Shown here: positions 42,276-51,215 of the stretch, piece after piece
Layout of the letters: each line of letters starts with the position of its first letter
How positions within the stretch are numbered: the first letter of the stretch is position 1
From: Clostridia bacterium
GTDB taxonomy: Bacteria; Bacillota; Clostridia; Oscillospirales; CAG-272
Assembly (NCBI GenBank): GCA_017937845.1
Contig: JAGBCV010000007.1
Span: 1-64,000, forward strand
Length of the DNA: 64,000 bases
Reading direction: 5' to 3'
Program-made: the position numbers and the translations under genes
The notes under the pieces: generated by a model
Database searches by the model: none
Told to the model about the DNA's origin: nothing
What the model saw: only the letters and a program-made list of their open reading frames with translations

Positions 42276-43435
42276 TGTACGAAATCAAAACTTATAATAA
42301 AATTTCTGCTGTCGGTCTTGATCTCTTTGATAAAGAGAAATACGCGATTTCCGACAATGCCGAAGCACCTGTCGGCGCGATCGTTCGCTCGGCGGCGCTT
42401 CATGAAGAAGCCTTTGCTCCCTCTCTTTTGGCGATCGCCAGAGCGGGCGCGGGTACAAACAACATTCCGATCGCACGTTGCAGCGAAGAGGGTATCGTCG
42501 TATTCAATACTCCCGGCGCAAACGCAAACGCGGTAAAGGAATTGGTGCTTGCAGGTCTTTTCCTTTCTTCCCGTAAAATCGTTTCCGCAATCGAATGGGC
42601 AAAAACGCTCAAGGGCAACGGTGACGCAGTCGGCAAGATGGTCGAAAAGGGCAAATCCGCTTTCGCAGGCCCTGAAATCAAGGGTAAGAAGCTCGGCGTT
42701 ATCGGTCTTGGCGCGATCGGCGTTATGGTTGCCAATGCCGCTTATGAGCTTGGTATGGACGTATACGGCTATGACCCGTATCTCTCCTTAAAGAACGCAT
42801 GGAACCTTTCCAAGAACGTTCACGCTTCCACCATGAAAGAGATCTTTGCGGAATGTGATTATATCACGCTCCATATCCCGCTCAATCCCAACACCAAGGG
42901 AACCATCAATGCAGAAGCGCTCGCTTCCATGAAGGACGGCGTTCGCATTTTGAATTTCGCAAGAGATGGTCTTGTAAACAGCGCGGATATGATCGCGGCG
43001 CTTGCAAGCGGAAAAGTTGCATCTTACGTTGTGGACTTCCCGACAGATGAAATGATCGGCGTTGACGGTGTCGTTTGCATTCCTCACCTTGGCGCTTCCA
43101 CACCCGAATCCGAGGATAACTGCGCGGTCATGGCTGCGGAAGAATTGATGGATTATATCGAAAACGGTAACATTACAAATTCCGTCAACCTCCCCGATAT
43201 CTCGATGCCGAAATCGACGGAAATGCGTATCTGCGTGCTCCATAAGAACATTCCGAATATGCTTACTTCGATGACAGCTGTTCTTGCAAAAGATAACGTC
43301 AATATCGAAAATATGCTGAACAAATCCAAGGGTGATTTTGCATATACGATCTTGGACGTCAATACCTGCGATACGGAATCTGTAAAAGCGCATATCAGCG
43401 CGGTAGAAGGTATCGTTCGCGTCAGAATCATTTGA
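42275..43435 (+). CDS. serA: D-3-phosphoglycerate dehydrogenase with ACT domain
   Basis: First enzyme of serine synthesis, oxidising 3-phosphoglycerate with NAD. The 386-residue form has the substrate-binding half (RAGAGTNNIPI), the NAD-binding motif LGVIGLGAIG near 146-155, FARDGLVN, and the catalytic histidine in HLGASTPESE. The last 75 residues form an ACT domain (MRICVLHKNIPNMLTSMTAV) that probably binds serine for feedback control. The start overlaps the serC TAA. It is the short SerA type without the intervening domain. The call is firm. Confidence 0.95.
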   Translation: MYEIKTYNKISAVGLDLFDKEKYAISDNAEAPVGAIVRSAALHEEAFAPSLLAIARAGAGTNNIPIARCSEEGIVVFNTPGANANAVKELVLAGLFLSSRKIVSAIEWAKTLKGNGDAVGKMVEKGKSAFAGPEIKGKKLGVIGLGAIGVMVANAAYELGMDVYGYDPYLSLKNAWNLSKNVHASTMKEIFAECDYITLHIPLNPNTKGTINAEALASMKDGVRILNFARDGLVNSADMIAALASGKVASYVVDFPTDEMIGVDGVVCIPHLGASTPESEDNCAVMAAEELMDYIENGNITNSVNLPDISMPKSTEMRICVLHKNIPNMLTSMTAVLAKDNVNIENMLNKSKGDFAYTILDVNTCDTESVKAHISAVEGIVRVRII

Positions 43436-43454
43436 TATACCCCATATAAAGGCA

Positions 43455-43483
43455 ACGCGGGCGGCTTTGATTGCCGCCCGCAT
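43455..43483 (+). terminator. GC-rich hairpin between serA and the PHP phosphatase gene
   Basis: GCGGGCGGC at 43457-43465 pairs with 43473-43481 around TTTGATT, with two further A-T pairs on the outside. No U-tract follows (ATTTGATAGG), so it is more likely an RNA-stabilising or partial stop structure than a true terminator. The next gene starts 19 bp on. Confidence 0.45.
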
Positions 43484-43499
43484 TTGATAGGAGAATAGG

Positions 43500-44300
43500 A
43501 TGAGATTTTCAAATTTACATACGCATACCGTTTTTTCCGACGGAAAAGGAACGGTTCGCGAAAATATTGAATCTGCAATCAAGAAAAATATGCTTTCTCT
43601 CGGTTTTTCCGACCATAGCTTTACCGCTTGCGATACGAGCTATTGCATGATGCTTGAGGATTATGAAAAATATTGCTCAGAAGTCAAAGCGCTCGCAAAA
43701 GAATATGAAGACAAAATCCCCGTCTTCCTCGGATTGGAAATGGATTATTACTCCGAAATCGACAGAAGCATGTTCGATTATATCATTGCTTCCGTACATT
43801 ATATCGTCAGAAACGGCGTTTGTTATCCAATCGACCATTCCCGAAAACAGCAGGAAGATTGCATGAATGAGGTCTTCGGCGGTAATATTTTGGATATGGC
43901 AAAATGCTATTACGATATGGTGGTTGAGCATACGATGAAAACAAAGCCCGACGTTATCGGTCATTTTGACGTTCTGAATAAATTCAGCATCATGCCCGAG
44001 GTGGACGAACGCTATATGCGTATCACGGAGGAAGCGATGAAAGAAGCGTTCAAATATTGTCCCCGTTTTGAGATCAACACGGGCGGTATCTCACGCGGTT
44101 GGAGAAAGGACCCATATCCTTCTTTTTATCTTTTGGAGCTTTTGCGTGAGCTTGGCGGTGAGGTCGTCATCAACAGCGACTCGCACCACCCCGATAATTT
44201 GGATTTTTATTTTACGGAATCTGCGGAGATCTTGCGTAAAGCGGGATATCAAACGTATTCCGTATTCAACGGAAAAGGATTCGATAAGATTTCGTTGTAA
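43500..44300 (+). CDS. PHP-family histidinol-phosphatase-like phosphatase
   Basis: A 266-residue phosphoesterase of the PHP superfamily. Metal ligands are visible in HTHTVFSDGKG near 8-18, GFSDHSF near 36, the Glu in FLGLEMDY, IASVHYIV, GHFDVLNKF and the C-terminal NSDSHHPDNL. It resembles HisJ-type histidinol phosphatases, but no other his gene is present. Instead it follows serC and serA, with a 64-bp gap, so it is a candidate for the missing phosphoserine phosphatase. GATAGGAGAATAGG precedes the ATG. The phosphatase class is firm; the substrate is open. Confidence 0.85.
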   Translation: MRFSNLHTHTVFSDGKGTVRENIESAIKKNMLSLGFSDHSFTACDTSYCMMLEDYEKYCSEVKALAKEYEDKIPVFLGLEMDYYSEIDRSMFDYIIASVHYIVRNGVCYPIDHSRKQQEDCMNEVFGGNILDMAKCYYDMVVEHTMKTKPDVIGHFDVLNKFSIMPEVDERYMRITEEAMKEAFKYCPRFEINTGGISRGWRKDPYPSFYLLELLRELGGEVVINSDSHHPDNLDFYFTESAEILRKAGYQTYSVFNGKGFDKISL

Positions 44301-44311
44301 TATTTTATATC

Positions 44312-44341
44312 AAAAAACCAGCCCAACACGGGCTGGTTTTC
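44312..44341. terminator. Bidirectional terminator between convergent genes
   Basis: An 11-bp perfect stem, AAAACCAGCCC at 44314-44324 with its complement at 44330-44340, closes around AACAC. It has T-rich ends in both directions (TTTTC rightward; TTTTTTG leftward) and stops both the serC operon and the leftward kinase gene. Confidence 0.88.
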
Positions 44342-44356
44342 TTTCGCTTAAAAGCC

Positions 44357-45457
44357 TTATTTTACGTATTTCTTGACGATCTCTGCCATTTCGGGGAGTT
44401 TTTTCTCAATGTCGAGCGCGAGAGTAAGCTGAGCGCGTGCGCGTTCGAGGTTGTGCTTATCGCGGTGAACCTGGAAATAAGTGTCGCCGTTGAGGTAGTC
44501 ACCGAGGAAACGAAGAACGACTTCATAGGTCAAAATGAAAGCGGAAACGGGGAGAAGCTCGATTTCCTTTGCGGTGATGTTCTTGCCAACACCCTTGAGG
44601 AAGCCTTCTGTATATTCTTCAAAGAGGTCGAGGCGGAGGAATACCTTGGAAAGGTCGGTTTCGTCTTCTGCGGAGTTGCAAGCGGCGAAGCGAATACTGT
44701 CGCCATAGTCATAGAGCAGGGAACCGGGCATAACGGTGTCAAGGTCGATAACGCAGATGCCTTCGCCCGTTTTGTCGTCGATCATGATGTTGTTGAGCTT
44801 GGTATCGTTATGGGTCACGCGGAGCGGAATTTCGCCGGAAGCAAGCGCATCGACGATGATATGTGCATAGCTTTCATGTGCTTTGATGATTTCGATTTCT
44901 TCCGTACATTCATCAAGACGACCTGCTTTGTTGTCTTCGATCGCCTGCAAGAAATCTGCATAACGGGAAACGGTATTATGGAAGTTGGGAATGGTTTCGG
45001 AAAGTGTTTCTGCGGGATAATCGGAAAGAAGATTCTGATATGTACCGAATGCTTCTGCCGCATGATACAAAATTCTCGGCTGATCTGCGGACTGATGTGC
45101 GGTGGCATCGGTGATGAAATAATAAAGACGGAATGCGCCATGTTCTTCATCAAGATAGAAATCCTTGCCATCTACGGTCGGAATGAGCGTGAGTGTTTCA
45201 CGCATAACGTCGCCGCCGCGTTCCTGTACCTTTTTGCCAACGTGTGCACAAACGCCCTTGATGTTAGCGATAAGACCTACGGGATCCTTGAAAATATTCG
45301 TGTTGATCTTCTGCAAAACATATTTCGGCTTTTCTGCGCCTTTTACAAATACCGCGTAGGTACGATTGATATGACCTGCGGTGATGGCTTCAAATCTGTC
45401 AAGCTCATCGCCTGTTGCAAATTTGGAAAAAGCAAGAGAAAGAATTTGGTCTGTCAT
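44357..45457 (-). CDS. nahK: N-acetylhexosamine 1-kinase (NahK)-like phosphotransferase
   Basis: Anomeric sugar kinase of the aminoglycoside-phosphotransferase fold. The 366 residues resemble Bifidobacterium NahK along the length: GHINRTYAVFV at the start, RLYYFI, FGTYQNLLSDYPAETLSETI, the catalytic RVTHNDTKLNN and the metal-binding VIDLDTVMPGSLLYDYGDSIRF, then GDTYFQVHRDKHNLERAR. The enzyme makes GlcNAc-1-P or GalNAc-1-P. In bifidobacteria it sits with a lacto-N-biose phosphorylase; here no phosphorylase is adjacent. GAGGACTTTTAAC lies before the ATG on the minus strand. The family is sure; the exact hexosamine is inferred. Confidence 0.87.
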   Translation of the reverse strand: MTDQILSLAFSKFATGDELDRFEAITAGHINRTYAVFVKGAEKPKYVLQKINTNIFKDPVGLIANIKGVCAHVGKKVQERGGDVMRETLTLIPTVDGKDFYLDEEHGAFRLYYFITDATAHQSADQPRILYHAAEAFGTYQNLLSDYPAETLSETIPNFHNTVSRYADFLQAIEDNKAGRLDECTEEIEIIKAHESYAHIIVDALASGEIPLRVTHNDTKLNNIMIDDKTGEGICVIDLDTVMPGSLLYDYGDSIRFAACNSAEDETDLSKVFLRLDLFEEYTEGFLKGVGKNITAKEIELLPVSAFILTYEVVLRFLGDYLNGDTYFQVHRDKHNLERARAQLTLALDIEKKLPEMAEIVKKYVK

Positions 45458-45493
45458 GTTAAAAGTCCTCCAAAATATATAGATACTTAAAAA

Positions 45494-46588
45494 TCAAACG
45501 TTAAAGCGAATGACAACGATATCGCCGTCCTTGAATACGTAGTCTTTGCCTTCACTGCGGATAAGACCTTTTTCCTTAGCAACGACCATAGAACCGCATG
45601 CCATCAAATCATCAAAGTGAATGACTTCTGCGCGAATAAAGCCGCGTTCCATATCCGAGTGGATCTTGCCTGCCGCCTGCGGTGCTTTTGTACCGTTGAC
45701 GATCGTCCAAGCGCGAACCTCTTTAGGACCTGCCGTAAGAAAGCTGATATAGCCGAGAAGATGATAGCTTGCTTTGATCAGCTGATCAAGACCGCTTTCT
45801 TCGATGCCAAGGTCATCAAGGAACGCTTGCTTATCTTCGCCTTCCAACTCTGCAAGCTCGCTTTCGATGCCTGCACAAATGGTGAGAAGCTCTGCATTTT
45901 CACTTGCGGCAAGCTTTTCGAGGGATTTGTATGTTTCGGTTTCCTTGAAATCGCCGCCAATCTGATCTTCGCTGATATTGGCAACGTAGATAATCGGCTT
46001 CATAGAAAGGAGCTCAACGGGACCGAGAAGCTCTTTTTCGTCAGCGGTGAGTTCGACAGCGCGCGCGCTGATGCCTTCTTCCAAAGCGGCTTTGATACGG
46101 TTGAGGATAGCAAGCTCTTCTGCAAGGGTCTTGTCACCCTTGAGAGCTTTTTCGGTACGCATGATTCTGCGTTCCAAAATTTCAAGGTCAGAGAAAATAA
46201 GCTCCAAATTGATAGTTTCAATATCACGGAGAGGGTTGACATTGCCGTCTACGTGAATGATATTGGTGTCTTCAAAGCAACGAACGAGATGGATGATAGC
46301 ATCTGTTTCGCGGATATGAGAAAGGAACTTGTTGCCAAGACCTTCACCCTTGGAGGCACCCTTTACAAGACCTGCAATATCGACAAATTCGATAACGGCG
46401 GGAGTGTATTTTTCGGGATTATACATTTTTGCAAGCTCGTCCAAGCGTGCATCGGGAACGGCTACCATACCGACGTTCGGTTCAATGGTGCAGAACGGAT
46501 AGTTTGCAGACTGTGCGCCTGCGTTTGTGATGGCATTGAAAAGTGTGCTTTTGCCGACGTTCGGCAAGCCTACGATACCTAATTTCAT
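45494..46588 (-). CDS. ychF: Ribosome-binding ATPase YchF
   Basis: Obg-related P-loop ATPase that binds 70S ribosomes and the 50S subunit. The 364 residues begin MKLGIVGLPNVGKSTLFNAI with the G1 motif, then the G3 motif DIAGLVKGASKGEGLG. The G4 position reads NISE rather than NKxD, as in YchF, which prefers ATP over GTP. The C-terminal TGS domain follows, with AWTIVNGTKAPQAAGKIH and the terminal DGDIVVIRFNV. The frame is open further upstream, but ATG 46588 is chosen because the invariant N-terminus starts there and AAGGAG lies about 11 nt before it on the minus strand. Confidence 0.95.
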   Translation of the reverse strand: MKLGIVGLPNVGKSTLFNAITNAGAQSANYPFCTIEPNVGMVAVPDARLDELAKMYNPEKYTPAVIEFVDIAGLVKGASKGEGLGNKFLSHIRETDAIIHLVRCFEDTNIIHVDGNVNPLRDIETINLELIFSDLEILERRIMRTEKALKGDKTLAEELAILNRIKAALEEGISARAVELTADEKELLGPVELLSMKPIIYVANISEDQIGGDFKETETYKSLEKLAASENAELLTICAGIESELAELEGEDKQAFLDDLGIEESGLDQLIKASYHLLGYISFLTAGPKEVRAWTIVNGTKAPQAAGKIHSDMERGFIRAEVIHFDDLMACGSMVVAKEKGLIRSEGKDYVFKDGDIVVIRFNV

Positions 46589-46975
46589 TTTATTTATATC
46601 TCCTTTGAATTTTTTTGAAGAAAAGACATATTCATACAAATTAATAATACCACATAATATGCTTTTTCTCAAGTGTTTTACTATAAATTTTTAAATTATT
46701 TTTGTTTTGAATAGCTATTTTTGTTAATACCCATATTGCCGTTATGAGAACAATGTTTCTTTTTGTGGTATTTTGACTAAAAACAAGTGAATTTTCCTAT
46801 TGATTTTGAGCAAAAGTAGGGGGTGATATAAGAAAAATAGCGGTTCTCATTCATATTTGTTAATATTTTGAATACTTTATCTCGATACTTGTATTGACAT
46901 ATCGGTATTTTAGTGCTATAATTATAGATGAATTGGAAGTCATAAAGTTTTATACTTCATTACCGTTTTTTAGTC
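46589..46975. other. Gene-free AT-rich spacer
   Basis: 387 bp between the leftward ychF start and the broken helicase gene. It is very AT-rich, with repeated TTTTTG-like stretches. It holds the consensus promoter at 46894-46922 and presumably the unidentified ychF promoter. No ORF with a ribosome site, RNA gene or clear repeat was seen. Confidence 0.6.
46894..46922 (+). promoter_or_regulatory. Perfect consensus promoter ahead of the broken helicase gene
   Basis: TTGACA at 46894-46899 and TATAAT at 46917-46922 with exactly 17 bp between. It would still drive transcription of the pseudogene and perhaps the polysaccharide locus beyond, since no terminator was seen between 49287 and 49335. Confidence 0.85.
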
Positions 46976-49287
46976 ATGGCAAGGAGGGTTTATATAGCAA
47001 TTTCATTGTTCAAACATAACATGGAAGCTTATGAATCGGCACTTTCGATGCTTCGAGAAACGGGAAAAGCTGCGATTATTCATCCGACAGGTACAGGAAA
47101 GTCTTTTATCGGATTCAAAATTTGTGAAGATTTTCCTGAAAGCACCGTTTGTTGGCTTTCTCCTTCCGAATATATCTTCAAAACCCAAATTGAAAATCTG
47201 AAAGCGGTTTCGAATGGCTACACACCTCAAAATATCAAGTTTTTTACGTATGCGAAACTGATGAATATGACAAAAGAGGAGCTTTTGAAAATTGCTCCCG
47301 ATTATATTATTCTCGATGAATTTCATCGCTGTGGTGCAGAAATGTGGGGTTTGGGTGTTCAAAAGCTTTTGCAGTTATATTCTAAAACTTCGATTCTCGG
47401 ACTTTCGGCAACGGCAGTGCGCTATCTCGACAACCAAAGAGATATGTCTAACGAGCTTTTTGACGGTAATGTTGCCAGTGAAATGGCACTTGGCGAAGCC
47501 ATTGTGCGCGGAATTTTGAATCCTCCCAAATATGTGCTCTCTGTATTTTCCTATCAAAAAGAACTTGAAAAATACGAGCAACGTATTCGTTTTGCGAAAA
47601 ACAAAGCGGTCCGTGATGCGGGAGAAAAATATCTGGAAGCGATTCGCCGTGCTTTAGAAAAAGCAGACGGTATGGATGTGATTTTCGATAAACATATGAC
47701 CGACCGAAAAGGGAAGTATATCGTTTTTTGTGCGAATTTTGAGCATATGAACGAAATGATCGATCTTGCACCGATGTGGTTTGCGAAAGTGGATAAAAAT
47801 CCGCATATTTATACGGTTTATTCCGATGACTCGACAACAAGCTGTGAATTTGCTGCATTCAAGTCGGATGAAAGTGAGCATTTGAAGCTTTTGTATTGCA
47901 TTGATATGCTCAATGAAGGTGTTCATGTAGAAGATGTCTGTGGCGTAATATATTGTTCTCAATATCGAGAATTTATATAGCATCGGCGCGATTGAAGAAG
48001 AAATGCAAGTGGCGATGACTTACTATCGTTCACTTGGTTTAGATGAAGAAATTATCAACGAACAATTTCATGTCATTGATGAGGTTCGGGATTGTATTGC
48101 ACTTTTTGATAAGCTAAATGATTCCTTGACTGCTTCATGGGATCTGATGTTTACCATTGCCAAAAAATATTATGAAGATAACGGCGACCTTGATGTCCCG
48201 AAACGCTATATCACAGAACAAGGTTTTACACTTGGCTCATGGTTGAATACACAAAGACTTGTCCGTACAGGAAAGTCAATGGATATTTTGACCGATGAAC
48301 AGATTGCGAAATTGGATTCTATTGGTATGCGTTGGGAAAGTGTGCGTGATCTTGTTTGGAAACGAAATTTTGCCGCGGCAAAACAGTATTACCAAGAACA
48401 TGGTGATTTGCTTGCTCCTATTGGAGATGTTAAATATCATGGTGTCTTGCTTGGCAGATGGCTTGCACAGCTTTGTTCTTATCGTAAAAATGATTTGCAA
48501 AGTGCATATTTAACATCGGAACGCATTGAAGAACTCGATGCCATTGGTATGGTTTGGGATGTTCCCGATTATCTTTGGGAAAAGAAACACAACAGCACTT
48601 GGGAAAAATCCTATCTTGCAGCTTATGAATATAAAAAGAAGTACGGAAATCTGGATATTCCTGTAGCATATACGACCGGAAACGGTTGTAAACTTGGCAG
48701 ATGGCTTCGTAGACAACGGGATAAAAAAGCAGAGCTTTCCTCTGTTCGTAAAGAAAAATTAGATGCTATTGGTATGATTTGGGATACAAGCGACCCTTGG
48801 GAAGAAAAAATACGACTTGTAGAAGTGTATTTTGAAGAACATGGGGACTTGAATATCCCGTCTGACCTTGTTGTCGATGGCGTGTGGCTTGCCAGATGGT
48901 TTACAGAACAAATAGCACGGTACAACGGTAAAGCCAAAAACGGAAAAACCTTGACACCCAAACAAGAAAGACGACTTGAAGCACTTGGCATACAGAAAAA
49001 TGTATCCGCAATGATCTTGCATGGGAAGAACAATATGCCGAAGCGAAGCGTTTTTATGAGGAAAATGGACATTTGTCTGTTTCCAAACGATATGTCAGTG
49101 TAAACGGAAAAAATCTCGGTGTTTGGGTACAAAGACAGAGAACCTATCGCAGAGATGGGAAACTGAAAGACAGAGAACCTATCGCAGAGATGGGAAACTG
49201 AAAGAAGAACAGATTGAGAAACTTGATGCGATCGGTATGGTTTGGGAAGTTTCAAGAATTCAAACTGGAAATCGATGTCATCAATAG
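46976..49287 (+). pseudogene. Broken DEAD/DEAH helicase with five helicase-associated repeats
   Basis: The first part (46976-47980) has helicase motifs: HPTGTGKSF (Walker A), ILDEFHRCGAE (Walker B) and GLSATAVRYLD. It stops soon after HVEDVCGVIYC. Reading resumes in another frame at about 47972 (ENLYSIGAIEEEMQVAM), and the motif VI segment that should lie between (roughly 35 residues) is missing, so a deletion with frameshift is inferred. Four helicase-associated repeats follow (for example YYEDNGDLDVPKRY). A second shift lies near 49010, where one A appears lost from GCA(A)ATGAT, before a fifth repeat. A 35-bp tandem duplication at 49135-49204 breaks that last repeat. The ribosome site AAGGAGGG at 46981 has no good start codon near it. 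It reads as a decayed gene. Confidence 0.8.
49131..49204 (+). repeat. 35-bp tandem duplication in the helicase pseudogene
   Basis: The unit at 49135-49169 (starts ACAGAGAACC, ends CTGAAAG) is repeated exactly at 49170-49204, with a further 4-bp match upstream at 49131-49134. 35 is not a multiple of three, so the copy shifts the frame in the fifth helicase-associated repeat. Removing one copy restores a frame reading RTYRRDGKLKEEQIEKLDAI. Confidence 0.93.
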
Positions 49288-49334
49288 ATTCAGAAATAAT
49301 GAAGTAAAAATATTTGAATAGAGAGGTAAATGAC

Positions 49335-50549
49335 ATGAGTGTGAAAATGAATATTCCTTTTTCTCCGCCTGATATTTCAGAGGCCGAAATAGAAGAGGTC
49401 GCTAAGGCGTTGCGTTCGGGTTGGATTACGACTGGTCCCCGAACCAAGGAGTTGGAGAGACAGATTGCTGAATATGTTGGCACAAAAAAATGTGTATGTT
49501 TAAATTCTCAAACAGCATGTGCAGAAATGGCATTAAGAGTTCTTGGTGTTGGCCCGGGTGATGAAGTCATTACTTCTGCTTACACCTATACTGCATCGGC
49601 TTCCATTATTGAACATGTGGGCGCTAAAATTGTTCTTGTGGATACACAAAGAGATTGTTTGGAAATGGATTATGCTGCCCTTGAAGTTGCCATCACAGAC
49701 AAAACCAAAGCGGTCATTCCTGTTGATATTGCAGGTATTCCTTGCGATTATGACAGAATTTTTGAGATTGTAGAAAAGAAAAAAGATATTTTTAAGCCGG
49801 CTTCTAAGATTCAGGAAGCGCTTGGCAGAGTTGCTGTTATGGCAGATACGGCACATTCCTTCGGTGGAAAATATCACGGCAAAATGCTTGGAAGCGTTGC
49901 GGATTTCTCGTCGTTCTCCTTTCATGCGGTCAAAAACTTTACGACTGCTGAAGGCGGTGCTTTGACATGGCGTGCTATTCCCGGCATTGATGATGAAGCA
50001 ATTTATAAGCAGCTTCAGCTTCTTTCCTTGCATGGTCAAAGCAAAGATGCTCTTGCGAAGACACAGCTTGGTGCTTGGGAATATGATATCATTGGTCCTT
50101 GGTACAAGTGTAATATGACAGATGTTGTAGCGGCGATCGGTCTTATTCAGATGAAGCGTTATCCCGCAATGCTTGCTAGAAGAAAAGAAATTATCGGCAA
50201 ATTCGATGCGGCGCTTCGTCCGCTTGGTGTGAAGACTCTCGACCATTATACCGACGACCATGAATCCTCCGGCCATTTGTATTTGACCAGAATTCCTGGT
50301 ATCACGCTTGAACAGAGAAATGAGATCATCATTAAGATGGCGGAACAGGGTGTTGCTTGTAACGTTCACTACAAACCGCTTCCGATGCATACTGCATACA
50401 AGAATCTTGGCTTTGATATCAAGAATTATCCCAATGCGTATAACAATTTTGTAAATGAAATTACTCTTCCGCTTCATACATGCCTTACCGATGAGGAAGT
50501 AGATTATGTGATTGAGAAATATATAGAAATTTTGAAGGAGTATATATAA
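49335..50549 (+). CDS. DegT/DnrJ/EryC1/StrS-family sugar aminotransferase
   Basis: PLP enzyme that adds an amino group to a nucleotide-linked keto-sugar for the surface polysaccharide. The 404 residues include FSPPDISEAEIEEV, WITTGPRTKELE, the cofactor-lysine segment SFSSFSFHAVKNFTTAEGGA... shortened here as FHAVKNFTTAEGG, and VHYKPLPMHTAY near the end. All are standard for the DegT family. The ATG at 49335 is supported by AGAGGTAA at 49322-49329. It is the first intact gene of the locus, 48 bp after the pseudogene, with the sugar transferase 9 bp after it. The sugar is unknown, likely a 4-amino- or 3-amino-deoxyhexose. Confidence 0.9.
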   Translation: MSVKMNIPFSPPDISEAEIEEVAKALRSGWITTGPRTKELERQIAEYVGTKKCVCLNSQTACAEMALRVLGVGPGDEVITSAYTYTASASIIEHVGAKIVLVDTQRDCLEMDYAALEVAITDKTKAVIPVDIAGIPCDYDRIFEIVEKKKDIFKPASKIQEALGRVAVMADTAHSFGGKYHGKMLGSVADFSSFSFHAVKNFTTAEGGALTWRAIPGIDDEAIYKQLQLLSLHGQSKDALAKTQLGAWEYDIIGPWYKCNMTDVVAAIGLIQMKRYPAMLARRKEIIGKFDAALRPLGVKTLDHYTDDHESSGHLYLTRIPGITLEQRNEIIIKMAEQGVACNVHYKPLPMHTAYKNLGFDIKNYPNAYNNFVNEITLPLHTCLTDEEVDYVIEKYIEILKEYI

Positions 50550-50558
50550 GGTTAACAT

Positions 50559-51194
50559 ATGTATAAGAAGTTTTTTAAGCGTTTAATTGATCTGCTGTTT
50601 TGCTTGATCGGCTTACCGTTTTTTCTCGTCGCCTTTATCATTTTTGCTCCGATCATCTACTTTACCGATAAAGGTCCTGTGTTTTATAACGCCAAGCGCA
50701 TTGGTAAAGACGGTAAATTATTTAAAATGTATAAGTTCAGAAGTATGTATGTGAACGCGCCAGATATTCGACTTTCCGACGGATCTACCTATAACGGTGA
50801 GGATGACCCCCGCGTAACACCGATCGGTCGATTCATGAGAAAGACAAGTATCGATGAATTGCCGCAGTTTTTGAATGTTTTGCTTGGTCATATGAGTATT
50901 ATCGGTCCCCGCCCCGATCCCCCGGATTGGTTGGATAAATACCCAGAAGACATCAAGGTGTTTTTGACGGTTCGCCCTGGTATCACTGGTTACAGTCAAG
51001 CATATTTCCGTAACAGTGCGGATGGCGAAGAAAAAATGAAAAATGATGCATACTACGCGAAAAATTGTACCTTTTGGATGGATATTAAAGTGTTTTTCAA
51101 AACGATCATGGTCGTTTTGAAGCATGAAAATACATATAAGGATGTTTCCGCGGAGGAAGACGCTTTGAAGGAAGCGGAAAAATTGAAAAAATAA
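50559..51194 (+). CDS. Initiating phosphoglycosyltransferase (bacterial sugar transferase)
   Basis: Transfers the first sugar-1-phosphate to undecaprenyl phosphate on the inner face of the membrane. The 211 residues have one N-terminal re-entrant helix (LIDLLFCLIGLPFFLVAFII), then the family core: GPVFYNAKRIGKDGKLFKMY, KFRSMYVNAP, TSIDELPQFLNVLLG and MSIIGPRP. This is the short monotopic PglC/WcaJ-C form with no five-helix N-terminal domain. It directly follows the aminotransferase, so the initiating sugar may be an amino-deoxy sugar. The call is firm for class; the sugar is inferred. Confidence 0.93.
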   Translation: MYKKFFKRLIDLLFCLIGLPFFLVAFIIFAPIIYFTDKGPVFYNAKRIGKDGKLFKMYKFRSMYVNAPDIRLSDGSTYNGEDDPRVTPIGRFMRKTSIDELPQFLNVLLGHMSIIGPRPDPPDWLDKYPEDIKVFLTVRPGITGYSQAYFRNSADGEEKMKNDAYYAKNCTFWMDIKVFFKTIMVVLKHENTYKDVSAEEDALKEAEKLKK

Positions 51195-51215
51195 AATAAC
51201 GGTTGGGGTGTTATC

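Noticed and set aside
43455..43483. True terminator after serA
   Set aside because: The stem is strong but no U-tract follows and the PHP gene starts at once, so it is listed only as a low-confidence hairpin.
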